Origin: Adiantum capillus-veneris
Taxonomy: Eukaryota; Streptophyta; Polypodiopsida; Polypodiales; Pteridaceae
Length of the DNA: 64,000 nucleotides
Assembly: GCA_014529385.2 (NCBI GenBank)
Contig: CM043970.1
Location: 45,288,279 to 45,352,278 of the forward strand
Reading direction: 5' to 3'
The stretch's first letter is position 1, and each line of letters starts with the position of its first letter. A program made the translations under genes and the position numbers. Shown piece after piece: positions 34,200-46,130 of the stretch. The notes beneath the pieces are model-generated. The model had not been told where the DNA came from. It did no database searches and worked only from the letters and a program-made list of their open reading frames with translations.

Positions 34200-34900
34200 A
34201 ATCAAAGTTCATGAAAATCTACTTAGGGTTGGCCGCTCTAAACCAATTCAGGGATGCATTGGTTTGGCCATTTGAGTCCTTTAGGACTATTTGCTTAGGG
34301 TTCTTAGCTTTTGATTTGGCCGCTTTAGGTTGGCCATGTAAAGCCTCTTAGGAGTGGCCACTCTAAACTGCTTTAGGGCCATGCTCTAAGACGGTTGGTT
34401 AGGATTGGTTTCTCTAAGACGGGCTTGGGACTATGTTGGTTTGGCTGCTTTCAATTAGGGCCAATTTGGATGAAAAAAGGGCTGTGTAAGGATCTAAAAA
34501 GGGGCAACCTAAAAAAGACCATGAAGATCTTACCAAAACTATTCAACATGGGTACTCATTGGATAGAGCTCATCAAGCGCCACCCATGGACCATTTGAGC
34601 AGTAAATTTGGAGTTCATATGCAAAAGTTATGGCTAAAATAGTGCAAAATATTCAAAAAGCAAGTGAAGGAGATCTTGACACGTGTACAAAAGTGCCATA
34701 CTTTTGAAAATGTGGCTCCTCCTTAGATCAAGAATAGGGAAACCCTAAACAGCCCTTTTTTCATCCAAATTGGCCCTAAGTGAGTTCACTTAGAGCTAGC
34801 TAGGTAGGATTAACGGTGTTTGGTTTGGCTATTAGGAGTTGGTTGTGTAAAGCCTTTTAGGGTTGGCTACTCTAAACCGACTTAGGACCGCATTGTCATG
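34200..34900 (+). repeat. Degenerate GGTTGGC(C/T)(G/A)CTCTAAACC repeats with an inverted repeat
   Basis: Blocks of the type TTAGGGTTGGCCGCTCTAAACC recur near 34227, 34350 and 34858 with partial copies between. A perfect inverted repeat of about 29 bases (AGGGCCAATTTGGATG... at 34457 and its complement ending near 34775) encloses about 260 bases. Confidence 0.6.
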
Positions 34901-35797
34901 TAGTGGCTCGTACATAATGGGAACATGTGAAGAACATCATGATACGTGTATTTAGATGCATAGGAACATTCTCCATAATGTACATATGCATGCATAATAT
35001 ATTAGGAAAAATTATATAGCTCATCTAATAAATTACGTCGAGTCATTTTCTTACCACATTATTTTCTTTATAATATTTAATCCTTATACATATTTACTAT
35101 GAGCACATCGTGACATAAGTCAATGCACTCATTTGTGTTTTTCTACCATGCATCATTTTTAGATTCATATTAATCCTTTTATTAACTTTAGGCAAAGGCT
35201 CCATGGTATGCTTACATCCACCATGATGCATTTACTTTTGGAAGCAAATGATAATTAAGCAAACCTAAGACTTCTAAAGCTAGAAGCATCTAAGAGAATG
35301 GATAAGTGGTAAGAAGAAGAATTCTAGTAGGACAAAAAGAAGCAAAAAGATAAGTATCACTCATATTCTTCACATGCTTAAACACGTGTGGAAAAAGTAA
35401 CTCGACACTTGTTCAAATGCTACCAAATATCTTCTTCTTGAGGAGGAAAATTCACCTATAAATATGGCCCTTCTTACCTCACTTGGACATCGTATTGTGT
35501 CAAGCTAAGCCCTAGCCTCTCAACCATTGAGAAATACCCCTCCCTAGGGGTCTATACGAAAAAATATATACAATTTACACTTTTATAAAATTTCAATATA
35601 CATTAGAGTTGCAAAAGCATTTGCATATGGGAAGTGTTCTTAGCACCCGACCAAGCATACATTTTAGGCCATGAGCTGAACTGCATCCAGAGGCACCTAG
35701 TAACTAGTGCTACCTTTGATTGATTGATATGAATGAAAGTGTACTCAAGAAAATAACATTGTGGAAGGTGAATATATGTGTACACCGCATTGCAAAA

Positions 35798-35799
<2 letters not shown>

Positions 35800-35862
<63 letters not shown>
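35800..35862 (+). repeat. GA microsatellite
   Basis: Pure GA tract. Confidence 0.95.
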
Positions 35863-35865
<3 letters not shown>

Positions 35866-38159
35866 GTGTAGGGTGAAATAGAGTGCACATAAACATAGGT
35901 GAGTGACAAAAGAGAATCTTTAAATTCCCCATCTAAATGAAACACATAACCATGAATCAATGCAGTAAAAAAATTAGGGTGTACAATAACATCAAGAATA
36001 TAGAATGGCTAGTAGAGCCGTGGACCCTATGTAGGGATCGATCGGTCCACCCATCCACTTCTACTCTACTACGGGGATAGAGAGAATTTCACTTCGCCTG
36101 AAATGAGCCAGATCACCTCCAACCTACCTGAGCTAGACATAGGTTGAAGCCGCTTCACCTCCCTCCATCAATCCGAGGTCTGAAAGGATCACAACAACAA
36201 CCATACCAATTTAGGTGTCATTCCTCTTCGTTGCCTGTCATTGGGTGTTTAGGTAAAGCCAATGCAAGATCCACGCCGTGTTAGCCATGTAGGTCATTCA
36301 ATCCCCGACGCACTAACTATGTAGATGAGCCTAGAAAAAAAAAAGACTGAGGCAACACAATTGATCGACCAAAGCTCGAGGTCATTGACCCTTTTGTCTA
36401 AGGGTAAGCAATGTAGGTGATCCTAGTCTTGTAGCGATGCTTCCATGAGAAACATAACACATGAATTCAACCACAACCACTGTACACAGTCTCTACTCTT
36501 ACATGTCCACCATAGACCATCAAACCACTTCGTGCTCCAATCCAAAATCATAAACCATAATCCAATCATACCACATGGGTGAGCACTCCACCCACTCAAG
36601 GTGATGCACATCCAATCCTACAAAAACCACTTTAGCAGATGACATGGCTGCAAAAATTTTGATAGCAAAACCATATCCCAAAAAAAATTCAAGAGCAACA
36701 CTAGCTTTCACAATCAAATTCACGCCCATAATCCATGAGGGATCTCATCCCTTAACCATAAACCATATTCCATATTGAATCGACTCCCACACTTGGAGTT
36801 TGACATATCCACTACAATTAAACTAGGCCCACACACATAGCCCTTAGGCCATAAACCTTTTATGCATAAAAGAAGTCCAACCAACAATTAAAAATGACTT
36901 CAAAATCCAATTTTGACAAAGTTTAACCTTGCTTAAGTGAGGCACTATGGCCGCACCTCACCCCCTAGCACATAAAGCTAGTTTTGACCTTGAAGGGTGG
37001 AAAGCAACATACTCATGCATATGACGGTTCCACATCCATCCATGATGTTCCATACATCACATGAAATCATTCCATCAACATAAACAAGGTGCAAAACAAC
37101 CACGTCACTTTGATGAACCATATACCATAACTTCACATATATGTGGAAAAACAACTTTTGCCTTTTTTGAGTGTATGCATACCACGCAAATGAATGCGTC
37201 AAGCTCAGACCCATAGTATAGATTACCACTTTATTACATCACTTTGCCCATATGAGACTCATGCAACAAACGGTAGCACAAAAAGAAAGCCACCTTATTT
37301 ATATTTTCCCATACGGTTCGGGTTGACGAACCATATACCTCCATATAAGTTTATGTACATCAAACACTTGAAATCAACTCATTAAAACAAGCCATAAAAC
37401 ATATGTGAACATTGTATCCAACGCATGATGTCGTATGGTACTCTCCCTTGGTAGCACCCCTACACGCCTAGGTAACCCCTTACATAAAACGATTAACAAC
37501 TCGCAATCACAAAGTGATCTTAGAGATTTACATACATTTATCAACAAGTTTAATCAAGCTTTTGAGTTTGCTAAGTGGGTTCGTTCATCCGATGAGTATC
37601 TATAGTGGTTCTCCAAGGATCTTTGAGCCCAAAAATTTGACTATGCACTGGGTAGCAAGCTTTTTTTTACCATAATGCTTTGCTCATGCGGAATTTTCAC
37701 ATGACACCCAAGAGAAAAAATGCTATAAATGATGTGTTTAATCTATGGTTTTAGGGGTTGGATGTGATTCATAGCGGTTTGAGAGATATGACCAAAACAA
37801 TGTTCTTACGTGAAACAAAGAGCGCTTTTTGAGTACACACGTGACCATAAATACATAATGTGCATAAATCAACATACTAAACACGATGAAACAAACATGG
37901 AATCCTCATACACACCCAAAAAATCTATGCATGCCCTCGTATATGAAACAACAACCATCGAGAGGGTAGTTACTCAAAAAATGGACTAGAGAGATAAAGA
38001 GATGATGAGCTTCTCACCATGCTGTAGGAGTGATTACGAGCTGTCAAAAGGCTTCGTGATTTTCCACAAGCGAGCAGTGTGATGAGAGCTACGTAGAGGT
38101 TTTCACCATGAAGTCGTTGGAGAATGCACACACTAGGTAAGGAGAGGAGAAGCTAATAA

Positions 38160-38163
<4 letters not shown>

Positions 38164-38218
<55 letters not shown>
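38164..38218 (+). repeat. GA microsatellite
   Basis: Nearly pure GA tract. Confidence 0.95.
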
Positions 38219-38222
<4 letters not shown>

Positions 38223-39060
38223 CTTCTTCTTATTCCCACGAATAAGAGACAAGATCTTATGGAGATGGTGATGGAGAGCTTGTACCACTCCGTATAATAA
38301 GTACATAATTTTGTGCGTAGTAGTCACAACTATCGGCATTGAAAATTGAGCATTGTATGTCAGTTTATAGCTACAGGGTGAGGGAGGAGTGTGTCCCAAG
38401 CAACAAGTAGCACCCCCTCTTTTGCCTAGAATAGTTGCATGCTTTTGAGAACTTTGCTAAAAACATGGCAATCAATTCTCCCACTTACCATTCAATTTTT
38501 ATAGTAAAAATTGACAAATTGGCTAGAATCCCGACAACTAATATGATAATGACTAAACTATGCTGCAACGTGATGTCCCCTATTATGTCTTTCCCATACT
38601 ACTTGACGTATTTATGATGTAGATCTTTATAAAAAAGGTTCTCGTAAAAATACCATTTAATTTCGTTTCTTCGTCGAATGGTCGTTTTTAAACCCGACGA
38701 TGACTAAAAGTAATATTTTTATATTTAGGTCGTCTTAAAAAGCATGTTGCTTTTCAAAAATATTGAAAAGCACGAAATACTAAAAATAGCGTTAAAAAAA
38801 AAAATCTTTTAAAATTAAACCACGGGTTCCTCTCGTCCACCGAAATAAGAAAGCTAGCTCCTTTTCACTAAAGACACTAAAAATCATGAAAAACTAAAAA
38901 TAGCGTGAAAAGCGTCTGAAAAGCAGATTTTTACAAAATTAAACCATAGCTTCCTTGGGACTTATAGATCAAGGTCCCGTTCCTATTTTTGCAAAAAAGC
39001 ACCAAAAAGCATGGAAGAGAAAAAAAAATGGATTTTCCAAGATTGAACCAAACGTTTGTC

Positions 39061-39602
39061 TGACCTACTCGAACATGAAAACGATAGCAGCTACATTGGG
39101 AGCATTTGCAACAAGGATTGTCAATCGTACGATGATTGACAATAGCATGATGCATTATGGAGCTATGCAAACCATACAGAGTTATCAATGGGATTTACAT
39201 GCAGGCTTGACTATCACTAGAGTCGATACGCATGCTTGCCTATCACTAGAACCAATATAGCTACATGTAGATTGAGTGAGTGAGCGAGTGGGCATAGGCT
39301 AAGAGAGACTCTCACCTATCTTCTTGTACATACTAGTAGTTTAGCTAGTAGCACTCACTTATTGGCACATTCGTCATTAAGTGGGAGGTTGTTGGGGTAA
39401 AGGAGACGTGCCTTTGCCCAAGGCCGGACCTCTGGTGTCTGGCTGCCCACTGACCACACTTTCCTTGTTAGTTGTATATATTCAAACTAATAAGGAGCTC
39501 CTCATTAGTGAGGCCTGCTCCGCCCACACACACTCTTCTCCTTCTCCCCTTCCTCGCACACATGCATGCACACATCCACACACCACACACCCAAGTTTCA
39601 TT
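39061..39602 (+). mobile_element. Copia 3' end and 3' LTR, relative of the 16.6-18.5 kb element
   Basis: A broken pol tail (LGAFATRIVNRTMIDN) resembles the end of the ORF at 16590-18251 (VGAFAAGLISRSMTDL). It is followed by the same polypurine tract AAGTGGGAGGT and an LTR from 39390 (TGTTGGGGTAAAGGAGACG). The LTR end near 39602 (TTTCA) is approximate. Everything upstream of 39061 is lost. Confidence 0.75.
39364..39412 (+). promoter_or_regulatory. Bulged hairpin around polypurine tract and LTR start
   Basis: GGCAC (39364-39368) pairs with GTGCC (39408-39412) and GTC (39373-39375) with GAC (39405-39407), leaving a 4-base bulge. The position is the same as the hairpin at 18303-18356 but the sequence is different. 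Confidence 0.45.
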
Positions 39603-39879
39603 GAAGTGATAAATTCTAATCTTATAATTATTCTATAAGTGCACTAGAAACACTCATCATATCAATGTTCTTTGGATTTGCATTTTGTACAATAGGTCTC
39701 TACTTTCTCAAGCAAAGGTTTGGTCCTTGAGATCTCAGAGGTCTGTTTAGACGATTTCTGAATCTTCTACTCCGCATCCCCCTCTTCTTGCTCTTGAATA
39801 TCTCTTTTGTCTCCTTTTTGTTCGAAGGGCTAGATTTTGTTGACAAATCTTCAATCGAACACTCATTGGAACTTCTCCT

Positions 39880-40690
39880 TCTTGGCTTGTTACTACAATT
39901 TTAGAGCTCTTTGCACCAGATCATTAAAATTGTTGGTACCTCATGTTCTCTGAGCTTCTTTCTCTTGAACCCACTTTGGAACCAAGCTCACATACACTTT
40001 AATGACGGCAGCTCATTTAGTTTTTTGGTTGTCTCTTTTATGCTCTTCCCATGACTCCTGACTAAAAACTTCCCTTGCCTGATTTTATCTAACTCACAGG
40101 AAATATCCTCATCCCTGTGGCTCTCGTTGTATCCTATTATGAAGAGTTATAGAATGGATAACAATAATATTATTTCCGTGCAGCATCTTTCAAAGTTTGT
40201 GGACAATACTCAGCCCAATCATCTTCATCTATATCTTCAATTTCCATACTTCTCAAAAAACTGTATGTGAACATCTGCATCATGTCTTCGGCTACCTTTG
40301 AAAGAAGGAAATGCTACTTGCATATCATTGGACCTCTCATCATGTCTGGATTTTGTATGTGATGATTTGATTCCCTCGCCAATTTTTTGAATTTTTCATT
40401 ACGTTTAGTTTATTTCTCTTGTCGTGGGCTTTCCCTCATAGTCGTATCTACCTCTCATCTGTTAAGTATAACTTGGTAGTCCTCATCGATTTTTGTGACT
40501 GTGTTGTTCTCTTTTCCTCGACCAAGTTTTTTCTATGATTTTGATCGTCTATGCTTGCATCTATTAGCATCACTAATATTAGTATGGAATATGGTTTTGC
40601 CTTTCCCAACTGAATGACGGGAACCATGCGACTAAGAGAATCTTTTAGCTCTTCCTTAATGTCATCTGCACTGAGGTTTGACATTCCTCA
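39880..40690 (-). pseudogene. Decayed retroelement gag-like remnant
   Basis: An open piece at 40684-40448 leads, after stops, to VAFPSFKGSRRHDADVHI near 40310 and PKWVQEKEAQR near 39970 on the minus strand. FPSFKGxxxxDAxxHIxxFE-type sequence is typical of the start of the retrotransposon gag domain. Stops in every frame make it a relic. No associated pol was seen. Confidence 0.4.
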
Positions 40691-40988
40691 CCACCTCCAA
40701 TGCCTATATTTCCTTCGGTTTCTTCCCCTTGAGAGTGTTATTGTGCATCATCATACCCTGGTTCTGATTTCCTATGCCACTAATCTGATAAGCAGAAAGG
40801 TTGGAAAACCCCCTATTTGTGGCCGTACAAGGTAAATATGACCTCCCTTATTCTGCTAATTCATACCCTATCTTATATATAAAGTCTTTTGTGTTGTTAA
40901 ATATGACTTACTGCAATCTTTATCGGAAGACGGGACACACGCACACTCACAAAGGAACGATGTGAGGGGAAACCTATGCTAGGTGTAA

Positions 40989-40992
<4 letters not shown>

Positions 40993-41036
<44 letters not shown>
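40993..41036 (+). repeat. AC microsatellite
   Basis: Pure AC tract. Confidence 0.95.
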
Positions 41037-41038
<2 letters not shown>

Positions 41039-41132
41039 GCATGAAGTCCTAACTCTCGAGCCATTGGGATTCTTTGTAACTAGAGTTCCACTTACTTTGC
41101 TACCTCTTTCTCTCACATGAGTGGGGCGTTAT

Positions 41133-41166
41133 CCCCCCCCCCCCCCCCCCGCCCCCCCGCCCCCCT
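41133..41166 (+). repeat. C-rich run
   Basis: 18 C in a row, then short C runs broken by G. Confidence 0.95.
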
Positions 41167-41829
41167 CCCCTTTCTCCTCCCTTGCACACTCTCTCTCCTT
41201 ATTAGGGGGACTGAATTGTATGTATAGAGGATCTTCTTTTCAATCCAAAGGGTCTTCCTTTCAAGTGCTATTCTTTGAATATATGAACGACCTTGTAAAA
41301 CAAGCATGTCCTAGGGCCATTTACAATAGGTCATCAGGATCATGAGCGAATAGAGCCTCAAGGATGCAAGGGAATATGGAGCAACACATAACCCAACAAT
41401 CTGATGACGATATGTGCAAGGGCATGATATACTATTTTTTCTTGGCATTGCAAGTAGGAGATCAAGGTGACAACAAGAGAGGGAGGCATGTTACTCTGAT
41501 GTTGAAGTTGATGGGAATCAGATCTTATGGGAGTAATTCATGACCCAAAACAAATAGGCAGACAAAGATTGAGAGAAAGGGTTTGTGTCAGGGGAAGAGA
41601 TTACACTTGAGTAGGAGATGAGCAAAAGAACTACAAGTAGACAAGGAGAAGGAAAAATGGAAAACCTTAGGTCGGCACCTTGAAAGCCACAACCTAGGCT
41701 TTTCAAATTCAAACCGGTTTAAGGAGTAATTAGGTCTCCCTAATCTTAGAAAAATAAAAATTCTCTCAAAACACATTAAGTGTATAACTGAAGGGTGAGT
41801 TTAGGAAATGAAAGGATAGATGAAAGTGG

Positions 41830-42032
41830 AAAATCAACAGGCATATGAAAGTGGAAAGTCAAAAGACATATGAAGCTGGAAAGTCAAAAGACCTTTTGTG
41901 TCCATAAAAAGAGGTGTTTCTTTTCTCCTTTATTTTCTCTTTAGCATTTTCTTCTCTTCAAACCTTTTGTGTCCATAAAAAGAGGTGTTTCTTTTCTCCT
42001 TTATTTTCTCTTTAGCATTTTCTTCTCTTCAA
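41830..42032 (+). repeat. Two adjacent tandem duplications
   Basis: A unit with GGCATATGAAAGTGGAAAGTC recurs two to three times at 41830-41890. It is followed by a 71-bp unit (CCTTTTGTGTCCATAAAAAG...) present twice, with no difference seen, at about 41892 and 41963. A CT tract follows at 42039-42069. Confidence 0.85.
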
Positions 42033-42035
42033 AGT

Positions 42036-42038
<3 letters not shown>

Positions 42039-42075
<37 letters not shown>

Positions 42076-43232
42076 AATGTTGCATCCTTCTTTTATAGCT
42101 AACACTCTTGCATATCTTTGTGCTTCGCCATTGCGCATGGCTATGTGCTATTAGACTAGCGCATCATTTTTGTTGTTGTCGAGGGATTCTTTGAATTAGG
42201 AATACCTTTTAATTTCTTTGAAGCCATTAGGAACATCGTTTAATTTAGTATGGGGTACCAACTAAAGTGAGTATGGGGTACTAACTCAAGTTGATCAAAA
42301 AAATGCTTTCATTAGTTTGAGAAGGAAAAGGAAAAAGGTCTACAACCGAAGGGAAAAGGAAAGGCCTTTCTAGTGGCGAACGTGTGGCGAAAGTTTCTTT
42401 GTTGGAGGTAGAAAATGGAGGTTAACGTGTATGCCACAATTACAACATGTCGAAGTAGGAGGAAGTTAAGACGGTGATCTCGCATGCGCGTGTGCGCGCA
42501 CGCGCACACACACACACACACTCCATTGTCTTTGTCTCTTTGTGCACATGCACTCTCATCTCGTACATCAATGAGGGTGAGTATGGTTGTAATTGTCTAT
42601 GCCTAGAGACTATGCAGGGCCGATTGCAACATGAGATACGTTTGCAAGGCAACATAGTTGCCTAAGATGCATTTGCACGGAGGCAACAATAGGCACTTAG
42701 GCAAGCACTGAAGAGGATACATGAGTAGGGGAGGTGAGGATTGTGGACGGTGACACAGGAAGGGAAGGGAGGAGAGGAGAGGGGAGGGGAGGGGGCCTTA
42801 TGCGTAGAGGAACGGGAGGGACTCCGATGCACAGTGGAAGGCGCTAGTCATAATGCAAAGAGTTGAATCTCTGGAATCTATGATCAAACCCATTTTAATT
42901 TAAAGAGAGCTGGTAGGTGACAAGAAATTCCTTTTGATTAGGTGCCCCCAAGTCATTTTTAAATGAAGAATGCATCAAAATCGCATATCACATGCACCAA
43001 TTCAGGAATTAACTTATTAACTCCTTCTCGAATCTCAACTTTTCACAAGGTCATTCAACGATTTCGAACTCACTGTGTGAAAGACTTCTTAAGTGTCCAG
43101 GTCAATAGTCTGTATTGTAAGGTGAAAATTATGACGTAGCTTTTTTGCCAGGTCGGCACGTTCCACGTCATGTCCTTATAGCAGAAGCTCTCCTTCAGAC
43201 TCCTTGCTCGCACTCTCCCACACAGACACGCA

Positions 43233-43234
<2 letters not shown>
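42039..43234. other. Gene-free stretch upstream of the ETFQO exon
   Basis: It holds a CT tract (42039-42069), a GCGC/AC alternating stretch (42484-42521) and a G-rich block (42760-42800). The last few hundred bases should contain the promoter of the gene at 43305, but I see no clear TATA box. Confidence 0.4.

Positions 43235-43277
<43 letters not shown>
43235..43277 (+). promoter_or_regulatory. CT tract just upstream of the ETFQO start codon
   Basis: About 21 CT units, 28 bases before the ATG at 43305, probably in the 5' leader or around the transcription start. CT-rich leaders are common in plant genes. Confidence 0.5.
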
Positions 43278-43279
<2 letters not shown>

Positions 43280-43304
43280 GCGCACACACACCACACCCAC
43301 AACG

Positions 43305-43563
43305 ATGAGATGGCTTACCTCTGCGACGAGAAGGGCTCGTGGAAGTGTGCTTTGCAACAGAACCCAGCTCTCCTGGAGGCCCTTTCAGGCGCTAGCTTTC
43401 TGCTCCCAGGCTACTTTAGAAGGAAGAGAACGCATGGAGTTCGATGTCGTAATTGTTGGCGCTGGCCCTGCCGGCCTTTCCGCAGCCATCAAACTCAAGC
43501 AGCTCTCGCAAAAGCATGACAAACCTCTATCTGTCTGTATCATCGAGAAAGGAGCTGAAGTTG
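43305..43563 (+). CDS. ETFQO: Electron transfer flavoprotein:ubiquinone oxidoreductase, first exon
   Basis: ATG at 43305 opens an Arg- and Ser-rich leader of about 44 residues with few acids, as for a mitochondrial targeting peptide. It is followed by [20 protein letters not shown], with the GxGxxG dinucleotide-binding motif, and by [11 protein letters not shown]. This order (RE[18 protein letters not shown], then VEKGAEVG) is characteristic of ETFQO, the inner-membrane FAD/4Fe-4S enzyme passing electrons from ETF to ubiquinone. The exon ends in phase 1 after GAAGTTG with donor GTGAGC, where the family continues GxHxxSGNVFEP. Later exons are not found in the remaining 20 kb, so intron 1 is very long or the gene is broken. 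Other GxGxxG flavoproteins are less likely given EKGAEVG. Confidence 0.8.
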
Positions 43564-43569
43564 GTGAGC
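43564..43569 (+). other. Splice donor of ETFQO intron 1
   Basis: GTGAGC directly after a phase-1 codon. In-frame translation beyond it goes at once into GA-repeat sequence. Confidence 0.7.
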
Positions 43570-43592
43570 TTGTCTTGTACGTGCGTGCGTGT

Positions 43593-43595
<3 letters not shown>

Positions 43596-43646
<51 letters not shown>
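43596..43646 (+). repeat. GA microsatellite
   Basis: Pure GA tract 30 bases inside the proposed intron. Confidence 0.95.
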
Positions 43647-43651
<5 letters not shown>

Positions 43652-43984
43652 TTTATTAACCTCTTCTAGAAGTGGAATTTGGCCTGTGAGACAATAAGCT
43701 GTGTGTCCTGACAAAAGTGCTGAAAATAAACCTGCTACAAGACAAAATAGACCGACATGCGGTGTGTACATGTATCCGAGGGGTGAGGGAGATGGATCTC
43801 TAACTCTAAAAGGATGTGGAACTATATGCAACGGGAATACAACCATGATATACAAAGGAGCTTCAAATTGGGGGGTAGTATGGCATGCCCAGGTGGGTAG
43901 AGAGCGAAGAGGCCTAGTAGCATAGTATCTCCCTCTGGTTGAATGCTCATGTCGTAATTGGATCCCCCGGATGGCCCCATGATG

Positions 43985-44240
43985 TATGTAATATGCAGTG
44001 GAAGTAAATGATGGTGTATGCTTAGGATGAGTGCTCAGTGCGTACTCAAGATTCTTTTATTGATTGAGAGAGTTCCTATTACTTCATGAGAGTTGTGCAA
44101 TAAACTAGAGAGAAAAGAGAATGACACTATGAGTGAAAGTTCTGTGAGTGATAGATAGAGAGAGAAGAGTGACACTAGATGGGGTCCCAAACCCCCCTCC
44201 AAGGGCCCCCCTCTCTATTGCTAAAGAGGTATTTGCTTTA
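43985..44240 (+). repeat. Dispersed repeat, copy A
   Basis: Contains blocks GCAGTGGAAGT, GTGCTCAGTGCGTACTCAAG, GAGAGTTCCTATTACTTCATGAGAG and AAGGGCCCCCCTCTCTATTGC. The same blocks in the same order occur at 57833-58200. Probably an LTR or similar fragment; it lies inside the proposed ETFQO intron. Confidence 0.65.
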
Positions 44241-44331
44241 GATTGCACAAATGTTGTTACAATGGCCCTAAATGTTGAGACGTTGATGGTACTAGCGGTA
44301 GATACTTGGTCCTGCGAGGCTAAGGGTTGGA

Positions 44332-45821
44332 TATAACCGACCTATACAACGTAGAGGGCGGTACTATTTCAATTACCTGTAAACTTTACACAGAGCACTG
44401 AGAAGGGAAGAGAACACAGTTGCGTCCAGCGACTAGAATGTCACTGTGCACACGAGACCGACACTCCGTAGGCCCCAAAGACTGGCGCCCCTTTCGGTAT
44501 TTCTTTAATTTAGAGAGAGATTTATAAAAAGAGAGTCCCTGGAAGATAACACCTGCATCCAGCTAGTACGCTCCAAATTCGGCAGCATAACGGTACCGAA
44601 ATTAATCCGAATCAGTTTCCAAGCTCAGGACTCTATCCCACTGGCGTTATCCCTCAGTCGGGAGCACAAAACAGTAAATTCCAGGTCGCTGTAATTTTTG
44701 GTTCAGTCCTGTTTTTGACCTGATTTGGGCACATGACGGTCCCTACACTGTTCCCTGCACCTTGGGCTTGGTGCCCCTTGATTCTGGAAGCATCCCGGGC
44801 ACAAAACAGTCTCAAAACAGAGTAAAAACAGCAAGCAAACAGTGCTGAATTTACTACACAATCAAGAGGTTATCACCCTCTTGTGGACCTGCTTTGGTGC
44901 AGCAGCTAGCTACATCGGTTCCTTTGCAAAGAGGCTCTTGCCTTGGCATGAAAGCATATTTCCCCACAGCTGTACATAGGTCAAATGAGAAGCCCACTAG
45001 TGGGGCATAACATACTGTACGTAGGGGAGAAAGAGAGCAGTATGTAGCGTGCGGGGCATCACTCCCGTCACCATACTGTGCATAGAGAGCAAGGTAAGCA
45101 TTCCATAGCTTCTGTACTTGCTACAATCCACCTGAGGTTGAAAATGGCGTCCCCTTTGTTGATATGCAGCTCGTTTTTGCCTCCCAGAGTGGCAGAATCG
45201 CTCACAAGTTGACACGTCGCTCAGTTTCCAAGTTTGGGCTTTCGTTGCTAAAAATATCTCAACTAGTGCGTCAGTTGACTTGGCAGCAGAGCAATAAAAT
45301 GTTCCCCTTGTCATTCCAGAGCTAATGACGCGAACACATTCCAGAGCTAATGACGCAATAAAATGTTCCCCTTGTCATTCCAGAGCTAATGACGCGAACA
45401 CATTTTCCGGTCAAAAATAGCAGTTCCCTAAATTTTAGGAGATGCTTCCATGGCGTCCCTATCGGTCTCCTGACCATCATTGAAGACTACCATTTGACCA
45501 ACATCTACAATGTGGGTTAATTTACTGGCCCCTTTCAACTTATAAAGTTGCAGTGACTTGACGAGTGGCCCAAATTTCAGTTTGGCGCACACGAGCTTCC
45601 ATACTCATCAGAATTCAGTGCTAACTGGCCCGGGCAGTCCCTGTCTGACCGACCTAGATCCCCGATGTGAGAAACCCATTTGGCTGCAGCCGTTTCACAC
45701 TGGCCATGCAATGTCCACTTGCACCTTTTCAAGGGTTTTGGGAGAAACAAGTAAAAATAAAATAAATATATCTAATACTTATTTACGGAAGGCAACAGGA
45801 AAAATACACCTCCTGGTGACA
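44332..45821 (-). repeat. 3' LTR of the chromovirus
   Basis: 1490 bp, minus orientation, starting TGTCACCAGGAGG at 45821. It is longer than its partner mainly because a block of about 61 bp (CATTCCAGAGCTAATGACGCG) is duplicated near 45304-45400. Confidence 0.95.
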
Positions 45822-45834
45822 CACCCCACCCTTG
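45822..45834 (-). promoter_or_regulatory. Polypurine tract of the chromovirus
   Basis: The minus strand reads AAGGGTGGGGTG directly before the 3' LTR. Confidence 0.85.
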
Positions 45835-46130
45835 AAATACTGCAAGCGACCTCGCTTGCATGTCAATAATACATGCGGATATCTCCTGATATCACATATA
45901 TTCTATGATGGGAATCCAAGATATACATGCTTCCGGAAATGTAGTGTTGGACGATTAAACAATCCCACCAACCTGGCTACGACACATATATCAAGCATAG
46001 AAGTCTTCTAGTGTACTCTTGAGCACAAACTTCTCTAGCTAAATTCTATATGGAAAGAGTAGATACAATTGCTTAACTACTCTCTTGAGCATCATGAACC
46101 ATGCTCTTGCCTTGCTCCAAAAAGACTGCA

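Larger units (their letters stand above)
34931..39060. other. Gene-free stretch
   Basis: I see no supported gene, RNA or element. GA tracts are at 35800-35862 and 38164-38218. Confidence 0.4.
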
